A stretch of 42,050 nt of DNA. Source: Planctomycetota bacterium (GTDB lineage Bacteria > Planctomycetota > Phycisphaerae > Phycisphaerales > Phycisphaeraceae). The stretch covers positions 1 to 42,050 of the forward strand of contig JAJRRC010000046.1 in NCBI GenBank assembly GCA_024279865.1, in the 5' to 3' direction. The stretch's first letter is position 1; each line of letters opens with the position of its first letter. The notes under the pieces are model-generated. The model saw only the letters and a program-made list of their open reading frames with translations, did no database searches and was not told the origin of the DNA. Shown here in pieces: positions 30,948 through 39,547 of this stretch. A program made the translations under genes and the position numbers.

Positions 30948-33900
30948 TTATTGTGCGGCCCGCAAGCGGACGGGGAAATAAATCCCGCCCGCGTATTTTG
31001 AATCATGCACTCGGACGACGAGCAGGTTTTTGCGGCCATACTGGAGACGGTCGGGAGAAATCGCCAGTTTAAAAGGTTGATTCCAGATATCGCCTGCGGT
31101 TTTCTTTGTAGAGGCGATGGTGCGTTCACCAAGATAGGTCCCGTTGAGATAGACCCATGCCTGTTCATCGACGCCTGCAAAATTGATTTCCATGGCCTTG
31201 CCTGCAAACTTTTTGGGGATTTGAATCTTTGTTCGATACCAAGCGTAGCCGTCATAAGCACCGATACTTTTTTCCCAAGCCAAAGGAACCTTGATGCGTT
31301 GCCATTGACTGTCATCAAATGACGAAGCATGCCAGCCTTGCTCGGTTCCGATATTGCTCGGATCGGTTTTGAAGGACCACTTCTCTGGCGGCACAATCGT
31401 ATCAGGCCCATCCGCCACCACCCGTGCATAGAGTCCCCAAGGGAATGACGCAGCGTTAAAATTGGTCTGGGAGAGCTTGAAGACAAGGGTGTTGGTGCCT
31501 TTGTTCATGCGAACTTCAACCTGGCGTTTGTCCGGGCAATCCGCGTCATTGCCCTGTCTATCGTAGACTTGTTTGCCATTGACATAGACCACAAAGGGGT
31601 TATAACTGTCCATCCGCAATTGCACCCGCATGTTGCGTTGAGAGTTGTAGGTGGTGCTTGCAAAGACATAGGCCAGTTTGTCAGGGTTTTTCCGATTTGT
31701 CAGGGCGTTTTCCAGATCGAGAAATCCGAAGGGGCTTTTGTAATTGCGCCAGTGAGCTGTTGTGCCATCTTTGAGGACGACCGGTCCGCTAGTTGATGCA
31801 ATGGGTTCAAACGGATCACGATACCTTGCAGCATTTCGATCACTGTTGTCAAAAGGACCAAGCAGTTTCCACTCGGTGAAAAAGCCCAGCTCTTTGGGGA
31901 AATATTTTGCGAGCGTTTTGAGACGCATGGTTTTGGATCGTTGTTTGGCATCGGCTGCATTGAGGAACCCGCCCGCGACCAGTTCTTTAATTACTTTGTC
32001 CATGCGAGCAAAAGCATCTACCGCTTTTTTGTATTGGTGGTCTTGAGATTGCCACACGCCGTCGAGATAGGCTTCGAGATAACGCTGACTCATATCAACC
32101 ATGTCGAGGCGTTCACGGTAGGGCGTTTGGGCAGAGCCGATTGTGATGGCCTGATCCAGAAAACCGCGTGCGGTACGCACTATTTTGGGATTGAATATTT
32201 CATGGTAATACGTCAGGCCAAAGCCGATTTTCTCGCGGCCCTGATGGGCGGTGTCCGAGTCCGTTACCGTCGCCAACTCACGATAGTATTGCTCCATCGG
32301 CTTCGCGGCAGGCCCGAAAAAAGACTCGCACATTTCCCGCAAAACCTGATCGGGGTCTTGAGAAGGGTCAATCTTCATCCGCTGTGAAAGATAGCGGTTG
32401 AGGTATGTAGACGCTCCGGTCAAAGCGTAGCGACCATCAGAATAACTACCCCGCACACCATGTTCATTGAACATCTCTTTGAGAGAACGCATCATCCCCA
32501 TGTAGATCGGCGAAGGCAATCCGCCCGTCCACGAAATGGGATCATATTCATAAAGATAAAGGTTCGGCGTCAACGCACGCCAACGCTTGACCAGCTCGCC
32601 AAAATTGGAGGCTTCGCACTTTTCGGTCGGGACCAGATGAAGAATGCAATGATTGGTCCGACACAAACCAATAATCACGTTATCAACAGGCTTCGTCTTG
32701 ACAGGCGGCTCGATATGGGTCGCATAAGCGTAAAAGGCCACATAGCGATCAGGAAACTCATCGCGTATCCCCACAGCAACAGCATTGGCAAAGGCAAGCA
32801 CCCGGTCGGTGACGATGGGCATGCCATCTTTCGTGGGTTTGCCAGGGGCATCCAAAGCCACGCACACATCACATTGGCAGAAGTCACTGTTGTCCGCAGG
32901 GTCCATCGGAAAGCTGATGGCGGCGGGTCTTTTTTTGAAAAAAGCCTTGGCGGCTTTGATCATGGCCTCGACCACCTCTGGATTGCTCGTGCAAAGCTGC
33001 TGGGGCTTGCGTTCGCCCGCCAGGAGCGAATACCAATGGGGGTTTGTCTTAAAATATTTTTTCGGTGGCAGCGCGTAAAGCCAATAATGCTGGGCTGAAA
33101 GCCAGTTATGCCAATTGGCCATGTTCCGACTACCCCATGGATTGCTTTTTCGGTCAAAGGCAAAATGGTTGCGGGGTGAAAATTCCGTCACGCCTCGCCC
33201 AAGCGTCAGCGTGGTGCGGGTGGGGATACACTCACCGATTTTCCCAGGCATGATCCAACGACAACCCCAACTGTCGAGCATGTAATATAGTGCGTTACGA
33301 AACCCCGATGAGGTATAGGCTCGTATGACAACAGCTTTATCACTGGCGTCAATGACAAAACCCTGTGCAAGACGAATGTCTTCAAGTGACACGCCCCAGG
33401 GATTCGTCCCGGCAGGATAATCCTTTAACTCCAGACGCAAGGGGATCAAAGAGGAAGACGATGACGCGTTGATGGTCACGTTTTTAGACTGCGTTGCTTG
33501 AAGGGTGATGTTGTTCCAGCCACCTGGGGCAGGTTTTAGCATGAGCACGCCATAGCCCAATGCCGCGCCGCCCTGGGTCTGGCAGACGCGCCAGGGTCCG
33601 ATTTCTCCTTTATCCATTTCGTCTTCACTGGCCTGGCCGAAGAAGAGGGTCTTGTCTGCCCGGGTCACGCGGATGTCCTTGAGGCTGACCGTGGCGAGTC
33701 GTCCCTTGGGGTGATAGGCCGAGATGTAGAAAGCGGTTTTGCCTGCCCATTGTTTTTGCCAGTTGGCGGTCCATGCTTGGGGTCCTTTTTTGTCGGATTC
33801 GCCTGGCTCACGATTGTCCACCCCGGCTTTGGTGGGATCGTACCATTGGGTATAGACCCAGGGTTGATCGTCAATGGCGTAGCCACCTCGGATGTTGCCT

Positions 33901-34508
33901 TGGTTGCCGCCTTGCATTTCTAATACAAGGCGTATGGTGCTGCCCTTTGTGAAATTGGGTGCTTTGGCTTTTAGTTGTTCAAAGGTGATTGGTCCATAGC
34001 CCGGTCCGTAGTAGGCCTGGTTCGCCACCTTGAGGTCGAAGGTCAACGTCCCTTTGCCACGGTTCCATGCGATGCTCCAAGCGACTTTCTCGCCTGCTTC
34101 GGCAAAAGGGTTTTTGACAAATTGCCCATGGGTACTGGCAATCAAGCTAAACCGTGCGTTGGAAGAGCCAGAGGCCGAGGCATCTTCGAGCTTGACGATC
34201 TGACATTCAAACCGCGTGGGCTGAGATTGAGCCGGATCAAACAACGCCCCCCCGGCCCCCACCCCGGAAGTTCCCCCAACAGGCAAGGCTTGTCCCGTCA
34301 TGATCGAGATGCACCGCGTAAAGTCCGCCATCGCGTTTGCCAGTCCCAAGTCCTTAATTTGCTTGGCGCCAATGTCGAGATAGACCCTTGCTTTGCCTTG
34401 ATCGACGACCGTGAATGTCTCGTTTGCCAGCGAATGTCTTTGGGGTATCCAAAAGACCAGAGCCATCGCAAAAATAGCCAAGGTCCAATTTGTTCGGTTC
34501 ATTTTCAT
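30948..34508 (-). CDS. Large secreted DUF4838 protein with GH2-like C-terminal domain
   Basis: About 1186 residues from ATG 34508, chosen because MKMNRTNWTLAIFAMALVFW then IPQRHSLA is a signal peptide with AGGGAAA upstream. The N-terminal part (GAKQIKDLGLANAMADFTRC, about 48-67) resembles the alpha-glucuronidase N-terminal fold. Around residue 410-440, SGFRNALYYMLDSWGCRWIM is the usual lead into DUF4838, which includes FCQCDVCVAL. The last 250 residues form a GH2-type sugar-binding jelly roll (DDSQWQRIKVPLAWEKS, AWVYLNGTYLGE). It probably acts on a uronate- or sulfate-containing polysaccharide outside the cytoplasm; the exact activity is unknown. It shares an operon with the prepilin-like gene upstream. 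Confidence 0.85.
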   Translation of the reverse strand: MKMNRTNWTLAIFAMALVFWIPQRHSLANETFTVVDQGKARVYLDIGAKQIKDLGLANAMADFTRCISIMTGQALPVGGTSGVGAGGALFDPAQSQPTRFECQIVKLEDASASGSSNARFSLIASTHGQFVKNPFAEAGEKVAWSIAWNRGKGTLTFDLKVANQAYYGPGYGPITFEQLKAKAPNFTKGSTIRLVLEMQGGNQGNIRGGYAIDDQPWVYTQWYDPTKAGVDNREPGESDKKGPQAWTANWQKQWAGKTAFYISAYHPKGRLATVSLKDIRVTRADKTLFFGQASEDEMDKGEIGPWRVCQTQGGAALGYGVLMLKPAPGGWNNITLQATQSKNVTINASSSSSLIPLRLELKDYPAGTNPWGVSLEDIRLAQGFVIDASDKAVVIRAYTSSGFRNALYYMLDSWGCRWIMPGKIGECIPTRTTLTLGRGVTEFSPRNHFAFDRKSNPWGSRNMANWHNWLSAQHYWLYALPPKKYFKTNPHWYSLLAGERKPQQLCTSNPEVVEAMIKAAKAFFKKRPAAISFPMDPADNSDFCQCDVCVALDAPGKPTKDGMPIVTDRVLAFANAVAVGIRDEFPDRYVAFYAYATHIEPPVKTKPVDNVIIGLCRTNHCILHLVPTEKCEASNFGELVKRWRALTPNLYLYEYDPISWTGGLPSPIYMGMMRSLKEMFNEHGVRGSYSDGRYALTGASTYLNRYLSQRMKIDPSQDPDQVLREMCESFFGPAAKPMEQYYRELATVTDSDTAHQGREKIGFGLTYYHEIFNPKIVRTARGFLDQAITIGSAQTPYRERLDMVDMSQRYLEAYLDGVWQSQDHQYKKAVDAFARMDKVIKELVAGGFLNAADAKQRSKTMRLKTLAKYFPKELGFFTEWKLLGPFDNSDRNAARYRDPFEPIASTSGPVVLKDGTTAHWRNYKSPFGFLDLENALTNRKNPDKLAYVFASTTYNSQRNMRVQLRMDSYNPFVVYVNGKQVYDRQGNDADCPDKRQVEVRMNKGTNTLVFKLSQTNFNAASFPWGLYARVVADGPDTIVPPEKWSFKTDPSNIGTEQGWHASSFDDSQWQRIKVPLAWEKSIGAYDGYAWYRTKIQIPKKFAGKAMEINFAGVDEQAWVYLNGTYLGERTIASTKKTAGDIWNQPFKLAISPDRLQYGRKNLLVVRVHDSKYAGGIYFPVRLRAAQ
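34247..34277. repeat. G-rich repeat inside the DUF4838 gene
   Basis: On plus: C7 (34247-34253), C5 (34256-34260), then ACCCCGGAAG and TTCCCCC. On the minus-strand gene it encodes a short Gly-rich loop GGTSGVGAGG at about residue 78-87, just after a conserved block. This is the same CCGGAAG core as elsewhere. Confidence 0.8.
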
Positions 34509-34662
34509 GTCAAGAATTTCCCTGAAAAAAGGTGGCAAAAAAAACAAAAAAGGTTGTTTTGAGAAGACCAAAAACGGTCAAAATGAGTCCACAGTACCCC
34601 ACTCGTGAGACCCAATGGGCAACGCGACAGAACAGTAGGCTATGTGTCATACAGGAGTTGAA

Positions 34663-35397
34663 TTAGTTTTGTGAATTCCAGTACTTTGTGATATTGCTGT
34701 TAATGGTGGCGATTTTCACGCGTGAAACGTGCGAATCGGCAAAGAGCAGATTGGTCGTTCCCTGTCCGGGCAACGCGACGTAGGGGACAGGATTGAATTC
34801 GCCGCCGTCATGCCGTCCTTCGAGACGTCCCATATTGGTGCCCGTGGCAAAAGCGGAACTGAAACCGCCGGTTTCCCCAATGACGAAAACTTCGGTCGCG
34901 CGGCGGACATTTTGAACCTTGGTGCCGTAATAGCCTGATTTACTTGAAAAGTAGGCGTAATTAAAGCCATAGGACTTGGGGCCGTTGTTGGCTATGCTCA
35001 AATAGGTGATGTTCCCATTGGCGTTGTAATCTGAATCGGTGGGGCAATGAAAAATCTCTGAAGTTCCGGGAAAGTCGCCACCCCAGCCCATGTAATCTGC
35101 TAGGTGGGCTTCCCATGTGACATTACCCCATCGACTGTTTCCCCAATGCTCTGGATACAAGCCATCGTTGTCATTGTTGTATTGTGCCACCGCGATGCCG
35201 ATCTGGTGAAAATTAGCACCGCATTGAATCGCTTGAGCCGCCTTTCGGGCAGACCCCAACGCGGGAAGCAAAATAGCGATCAAAAGAGAAATGATACTGA
35301 TTACCACTAGGAGCTCGATCAGCGTAAAGCCCATGCAAGACATCTGACCCCGTCTTGGTCGTACCAAGCCGATGCGATGTGAATTTGATAAAAACAT
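34663..35397 (-). CDS. Prepilin-like exported protein (copy 3)
   Basis: A 244-residue protein with the prepilin leader [20 protein letters not shown] (about 22-41), here preceded by a longer basic N-terminus. Shared blocks are [42 protein letters not shown] and [12 protein letters not shown]. The C-terminal His-x9-Asp-Gly is degenerate: the His of [10 protein letters not shown] lies further from the DS pair. Start ATG 35397 has AAAGGT eight bases before it. The promoter at 35477-35505 lies 80 bases upstream. The DUF4838 gene follows on the same strand after 154 bases, so the two are likely one transcript. It is clearly separate from the two copies at 29068-30682. Confidence 0.88.
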   Translation of the reverse strand: MFLSNSHRIGLVRPRRGQMSCMGFTLIELLVVISIISLLIAILLPALGSARKAAQAIQCGANFHQIGIAVAQYNNDNDGLYPEHWGNSRWGNVTWEAHLADYMGWGGDFPGTSEIFHCPTDSDYNANGNITYLSIANNGPKSYGFNYAYFSSKSGYYGTKVQNVRRATEVFVIGETGGFSSAFATGTNMGRLEGRHDGGEFNPVPYVALPGQGTTNLLFADSHVSRVKIATINSNITKYWNSQN

Positions 35398-35467
35398 GTC
35401 AATAGACCTTTCTTGCTTGAAACCGTGACGGAACGTTTCATCCCTCAGAAGTCTGACTCAAAACATT

Positions 35468-35505
35468 ACCACATGATCGTAGTGATAGACGTGGTACATG
35501 TCAAG
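35468..35505 (-). promoter_or_regulatory. Promoter with overlapping operator-like inverted repeat
   Basis: On the minus strand TTGACA (35500-35505) is followed after 17 bases by TACGAT (35477-35482), a promoter for the prepilin-DUF4838 transcript. TACCAC (35468-35473) and GTGGTA (35492-35497) form an 18-base-spaced inverted repeat that covers the spacer and -10 box. Protein bound there should block the promoter. The divergent GntR-type regulator is the natural candidate. Confidence 0.6.
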
Positions 35506-35689
35506 GATATTTAAAAAAAATATTCGATTGAGCCATGAAAATGGCCGTTCAAAAAACATACTGCTACAAAAAAAAATTTAGATTAGTTGTTTTTCTACTT
35601 AAAACAAGTGTTTTATTGGTTTGGCATCTTTCCACGAACCACGACATGAGAGGGTTTTTTAAATTGTTTCTAAATATTCCTTTTTGTCC

Positions 35690-35717
35690 TTTACTTTGTA
35701 TTTTTTTTGCGTATAAT
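35690..35717 (+). promoter_or_regulatory. Promoter of the GntR-type gene
   Basis: TATAAT (35712-35717) is a perfect -10 box; TTTACT (35690-35695), 16 bases before, is a fair -35 box. The gene starts about 70 bases further on. Confidence 0.5.
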
Positions 35718-35787
35718 CATCTGAGAATAAACATATTTGGCGTTGGAATATGTCAGTCCGTGAAAGATTTGCCCCAACAGGTGACAG

Positions 35788-36957
35788 ATGCTGCAAGCAA
35801 AACCCATTCGTAAAAAAACACCCTCGAAGCGAACCTCTTCTAGGCTCAAGCGTCCGAGCCAATTGCTTTATGCCACGGTGCGGGACCGCATTCTTGACGA
35901 TCTTAAAAAAACGGACCTCAAGCCAGGCGACCGCTATTTTACCGAGGGGGAGCTGACTTTACGCTATGACGTCAGCCGCAATACTGTCCGTCGCGCGATG
36001 GCGGAACTCGAAGAGAGAGGCTACCTCACACGCCAGCGTGGCTTGGGTAATTTTATTCCTCATACGTCACCCGCTTCTACGTTGCAGAAGAATGCAACTG
36101 CAAAAGGAAAGTATTTTGAGCGAGGCCAACAACAAAACACCGCTCGACCTCTGGTTCTGGTCTTGCCTGAGTGGGATGATTCCATGGACGGGTTTTATTC
36201 TGGAAAAATCATTCAGGAACTCACCACGTTAACCAGTGAAATGAATCTGGTGATTCAAATTCATAATTACAATGACTTCAAGACCATGGGTGATCCTCAG
36301 GGCTTGCCGATTGTCGCGATTGATCCCACACATGAGACCATTTTACGTCTGAGCAAATTGGCCTTGGACGGTGCGCATGTTCTGGTGATTGCTCCGGCTT
36401 ATACGATTCCCACAGCGATCAATCTCTGCGATACGCTCGAACAAGCTTCCCGCATGGCGGTCAAGCGTTTTGTCCAATTGGGACATCGCCACGTCGGCAT
36501 CATCAATCACGACACCTGCCACCATGATTTTTGCCAGACGCTCGAAGGCTTTCTTGAAGCGCACCGTGAACTGCAACTGCCGATTCATCCTCATGCCATT
36601 GTGCAAAATTATAAGGGCAAAGTGGCAAGCATTCCCATTGATCCCTGCCAGATAACCGCCTGGATATGTACCTATAACGGAGCTGTCAATTTACTGGCGG
36701 ATCGGTGTCGGGATGAAGGCTTGTCGATACCCCAAGATGTTTCACTGATCTGTTTTGATGGTGCCAATGAACAGATGACCGCTGCGGTGGGCAAACGTAT
36801 TTCCGTCATTCGACCTGATGCTCGCCACACAGCCCGGGCTATTCTCACATGCCTGCAGGATTGGCAGAGTCATGATCTAGGCAAGGTGATTGCCTTGCCG
36901 ATGCAATCGATGAAAGGCCAGACCATCGCCCCGGCCAAGGTATCCTGTTCTCCGTAA
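35788..36957 (+). CDS. GntR-type HTH with LacI-like sensor domain
   Basis: A 389-residue hybrid regulator of the AraR type. The N-terminal winged helix (about 25-95) reads LYATVRDRILDDLKKTDLKP, ELTLRYDVSRNTVRRAMAEL and ERGYLTRQRGLGNFI, the GntR pattern. From about 120 a LacI/PBP-like sensor follows (PLVLVLPEWDD, KRFVQLGHRHVGIINHD, DVSLICFDGANE). Such proteins bind sugars and release DNA. It is divergent from the prepilin-DUF4838 pair, with an operator-like repeat between, so probably controls it. An ATG at 35788 has no clear ribosome site. It meets queC tail to tail after eight bases. Confidence 0.87.
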   Translation: MLQAKPIRKKTPSKRTSSRLKRPSQLLYATVRDRILDDLKKTDLKPGDRYFTEGELTLRYDVSRNTVRRAMAELEERGYLTRQRGLGNFIPHTSPASTLQKNATAKGKYFERGQQQNTARPLVLVLPEWDDSMDGFYSGKIIQELTTLTSEMNLVIQIHNYNDFKTMGDPQGLPIVAIDPTHETILRLSKLALDGAHVLVIAPAYTIPTAINLCDTLEQASRMAVKRFVQLGHRHVGIINHDTCHHDFCQTLEGFLEAHRELQLPIHPHAIVQNYKGKVASIPIDPCQITAWICTYNGAVNLLADRCRDEGLSIPQDVSLICFDGANEQMTAAVGKRISVIRPDARHTARAILTCLQDWQSHDLGKVIALPMQSMKGQTIAPAKVSCSP

Positions 36958-36965
36958 CTGCATAG

Positions 36966-37646
36966 CTATGTCAAGGCGGGGTCCGCGATTCCCAACTCTG
37001 CAAAAGCGTGATCTCGAAGAATACAGCTATCGCAATGTCTACACGGCTGGCCTTGTTCGTCGGGGTCGTAACAGCTATGGGTGAGGCTGTAGTCCACACC
37101 CAGTGAGAGACCTTTTTGAATGATCTGGATTTTGGTGAGGTCGATGAGTGGTGTGTGGATTTTGAGTGTGTGGCCTTCAACGCCAGCCCGGGTGGCGAGG
37201 TTTCCCATGTGCTGATAAGCCTCGATAAATTCGGGTCGACAATCGGGATAGCCTGAATAATCGACCGCATTGACCCCGATGAAAATATCGGTGCAATCAC
37301 GGACTTCTGCCATGGCCAGGGCATAGGCCAGGAAAATGGTATTGCGGGCGGGTACATAGGTGATGGGGATATCTTGGGCCATGTGGCTTTCATCACGATC
37401 TTTGGGGACTGCGATTTCGTCGGTCAGGGCCGATCCGCCAAAGGCTCTTAAATCGATTTTGATCCATCGGTGCGAGGTGACACCTAGGTGTTCTGCGACT
37501 TGTTTGGCTGCATGGAGTTCCACACGATGCCGTTGGCCATAGTCAAAGCTCAGTGCGTGACATTCGGTGAAGCCTTGTTTTTTGGCGATGGCGAGGGTGG
37601 TTGCACTATCGAGGCCGCCGGAGAGGAGGACAATGGCGTTTTTCAT
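36966..37646 (-). CDS. queC: 7-cyano-7-deazaguanine synthase
   Basis: QueC makes preQ0 from 7-carboxy-7-deazaguanine, ATP and ammonia, in the path to queuosine tRNA modification. The P-loop [11 protein letters not shown] (9-19), [31 protein letters not shown] and the C-terminal zinc site [17 protein letters not shown] (about 192-208) are all intact; 226 residues is normal. The start ATG 37646 overlaps the stop of the RDD gene (ATGA), so the genes are translationally coupled. The frame is open further upstream, but that part is the RDD gene's repeat-rich end. No other que gene is present. Confidence 0.94.
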   Translation of the reverse strand: MKNAIVLLSGGLDSATTLAIAKKQGFTECHALSFDYGQRHRVELHAAKQVAEHLGVTSHRWIKIDLRAFGGSALTDEIAVPKDRDESHMAQDIPITYVPARNTIFLAYALAMAEVRDCTDIFIGVNAVDYSGYPDCRPEFIEAYQHMGNLATRAGVEGHTLKIHTPLIDLTKIQIIQKGLSLGVDYSLTHSCYDPDEQGQPCRHCDSCILRDHAFAELGIADPALT

Positions 37647-39439
37647 GAGGGGGATTCCGGTGGGTCGTTTTTTGAGGGGGGTTCCGGGGGAACCGGGGGC
37701 GTTTCCGGCGTTTCCGGGGGGGCGGCGGGGTCGTGTTGAACCACGATGGTTTTTCCGACGACATCGCCGAGTCGTTGACGGTAGGGGCTCACGAGCATGA
37801 GGATCGGCAAGACGTACCATGCCACGAGGTCTAGTACTTTTAAGAGATTTCGCCAAAATATTTGCCAGACATCAGGCAATTCGCCGTTGAGGGAGTAGAC
37901 ATGGAGGCCCATGATTTTTTTCCCAAGTGAGCGGGCTGTGAATAGTTCGGTCAGGGTGGTATGGGCGATGTAAATACTGATGGCGATTAAGCCGGGGGTC
38001 ATTTGTGACCAATCACTCCCCACGCCTGGCCAGTGGTCAACGAGATGACGCAGGCGTACATCGCACAGCCCCGCAGCGATCATCATGCTCGGCAAGAGGT
38101 CGATGACCAACGCCATGGCTCGTTTGCCAAAGCCTGCCAATATCATTGTTGGAGGCAAGGTGGCTTGGGGTGTTTCAATGGCTCCCCCGGAAGTGGCCCC
38201 CCCGGCCCCCCCGGCCCCCCCGGTTCCCCCCCCGGTTTCTCCATCAGCATCTTCAATTTTGGGATCGCGTCGCCATAGGCCGAACATCACCAGGATCGAG
38301 ATGGCCATGGCAATGGCGACCACCAGTCGTCGTGGGTCTGCGAGGCTTGGCCCTGAACGGGCAATGATCAGAGGCATTGCTTTTTCTGATAGGCGACCTT
38401 GCAGATCAATTGTTCGCGTCAGTGCGATGACCTTGTCATCAAGTTGCAACATGGCGATTTGTGAACCCATTGCCAAAAGCTGTCTTTCACCGGTCGATTC
38501 GGTCGACATTTCCAAAACGCCCAGCGGCAAGATGTGTGGCGGACGTAGCAAAAAAAGTTCTGCAGATAATTCATCAAGCCAGTGACATAAAACGGCTTGG
38601 CCCATAATGTGCAAAGGTGTGAACGAATGGTCTTTGGGTGTGGGAAAGGTTTTGGTGAAAGGGCTGGGTTGCCAGTGATCTTCTTGGCGTTCGAAGATTG
38701 TTAATGTGGCGTTGGAGGCCAAGTGTATCAGTGTGGGCCAGGCATTTTCTTGGGGCTGTGATGGCGTGAGAAGCCATGTTTTACCCAGTGGGTCTAGTGT
38801 GGTTGGCAGGGGGCGTGTTTCCCAGCCTGTTCGTTGCAGAACTTGGAGGTGGAGCTTGCGGTCCTCGGTTTGTAAAAGAACATAGAGTCCTTGCGTGGTG
38901 ACAGCCATTTGCTGCAAGGTGCCTTGGCCTGGCAAATTAGGATGAACCTTACTGACGAGGATCGGGCCAGTGACCGGGGCGGACTTCAATTGGCGTACGG
39001 TCATGCTTTGCACCGCACGGTTGGCAAAGATGATCCATAAACGACCTTGATGGGTAGCGAGGCCTTGTGCGTGAGGATGGATTTTCCCTTTGAGTGTGCC
39101 AATTTTTTGCCATGTATTGGCTGGCGATGTCGTGTGCCGATGGAGGATGCCAATGGTGTTCTCCAGGCCAGGCAAAACAAGCCATTGGTCAACTTCGTCG
39201 CCGACGGCCCCCCATGCAGTGGTCAAAGGCATGGTCAGCGAGTCCAAAGAAGTGTCATTGGGGGCTGCTTGGGGGGACACCGCCAAGGTCACTGCTGGAG
39301 GTGTTTCCAGGGACACTTCCGGGGGTACTTCCGGGGGTACTTCCGGGGGGGTTAAGGCCAAGAGCGGACACAGAATAAAAAGGAAGGCAATCATGACTGT
39401 TGGACACGATACGCCAACGGCTCGTTGTCGTCGAGCCAA
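37643..39439 (-). CDS. RDD-family membrane protein with exported N-terminal domain
   Basis: Up to 598 residues. A hydrophobic signal ([14 protein letters not shown], about 17-30) leads to a Pro-rich stretch (31-60), then an extracytoplasmic domain to about 370 with repeated strand pairs ([20 protein letters not shown]), perhaps a beta-propeller. A single helix ([17 protein letters not shown], about 376-392) and a Gly-rich linker precede the RDD domain (about 425-570) with [37 protein letters not shown] and [14 protein letters not shown]. The C-terminus is Pro-rich. Function unknown. The start is uncertain: TTG 39439 is the longest, ATG 39394 would still keep the signal. Three separate G-rich repeats occur in the gene. 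Confidence 0.75.
   Translation of the reverse strand: MARRQRAVGVSCPTVMIAFLFILCPLLALTPPEVPPEVPPEVSLETPPAVTLAVSPQAAPNDTSLDSLTMPLTTAWGAVGDEVDQWLVLPGLENTIGILHRHTTSPANTWQKIGTLKGKIHPHAQGLATHQGRLWIIFANRAVQSMTVRQLKSAPVTGPILVSKVHPNLPGQGTLQQMAVTTQGLYVLLQTEDRKLHLQVLQRTGWETRPLPTTLDPLGKTWLLTPSQPQENAWPTLIHLASNATLTIFERQEDHWQPSPFTKTFPTPKDHSFTPLHIMGQAVLCHWLDELSAELFLLRPPHILPLGVLEMSTESTGERQLLAMGSQIAMLQLDDKVIALTRTIDLQGRLSEKAMPLIIARSGPSLADPRRLVVAIAMAISILVMFGLWRRDPKIEDADGETGGGTGGAGGAGGATSGGAIETPQATLPPTMILAGFGKRAMALVIDLLPSMMIAAGLCDVRLRHLVDHWPGVGSDWSQMTPGLIAISIYIAHTTLTELFTARSLGKKIMGLHVYSLNGELPDVWQIFWRNLLKVLDLVAWYVLPILMLVSPYRQRLGDVVGKTIVVQHDPAAPPETPETPPVPPEPPSKNDPPESPS
37676..37730. repeat. G-rich repeat at the 3' end of the RDD gene
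   Basis: G6 (37676-37681), TTCCGGGGG, AACCGGGGG, two GTTTCCGG units, then G7 and more G-rich sequence. In the minus-strand gene this encodes the Pro/Glu-rich tail [19 protein letters not shown]. It lies next to the queC start. Confidence 0.8.
38184..38233. repeat. Repeat in the RDD gene's linker, opposite orientation
   Basis: On plus: CCCCCGGAAGTGG, three C7 runs split by GG, TT, then C8 (38226-38233). The minus-strand gene therefore reads CCACTTCCGGGGG, encoding the Gly-rich linker [19 protein letters not shown] between the transmembrane helix and the RDD domain. It is inverted relative to the other two repeats in the same gene. Confidence 0.85.
39303..39350. repeat. Three to four 12-bp units near the 5' end of the RDD gene
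   Basis: TTTCCAGGGACA (39303), CTTCCGGGGGTA (39315), CTTCCGGGGGTA (39327), CTTCCGGGGGGG (39339). The minus-strand gene reads them as PPEV repeats ([15 protein letters not shown]) directly after the signal peptide. Two units are identical. Confidence 0.92.
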
Positions 39440-39547
39440 TGCAGGGATCGAAGTTCATCCAGAAAATGTTTTTTAAGTATTAAAACCTTGTGCTTGGACC
39501 TTGGCGTGCCCCAAAACCCCCGCGTGATTGGTATACAATAGCTCCCT

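Larger units (their letters stand above)
35398..35787. other. Divergent regulatory region of prepilin copy 3 and the GntR-type gene
   Basis: A 390-base A/T-rich stretch with no supported gene. It holds a minus-strand promoter overlapped by an inverted repeat (35468-35505), and a plus-strand promoter (35690-35717). The middle is A/T-rich and otherwise plain. Confidence 0.6.

Noticed and set aside
4653-39350. G-rich repeats considered as a CRISPR array or as assembly artefacts
   Set aside because: They have no spacers of regular length and lie at separate places in both orientations. Frame is kept at every coding site, which an assembly error would not do.
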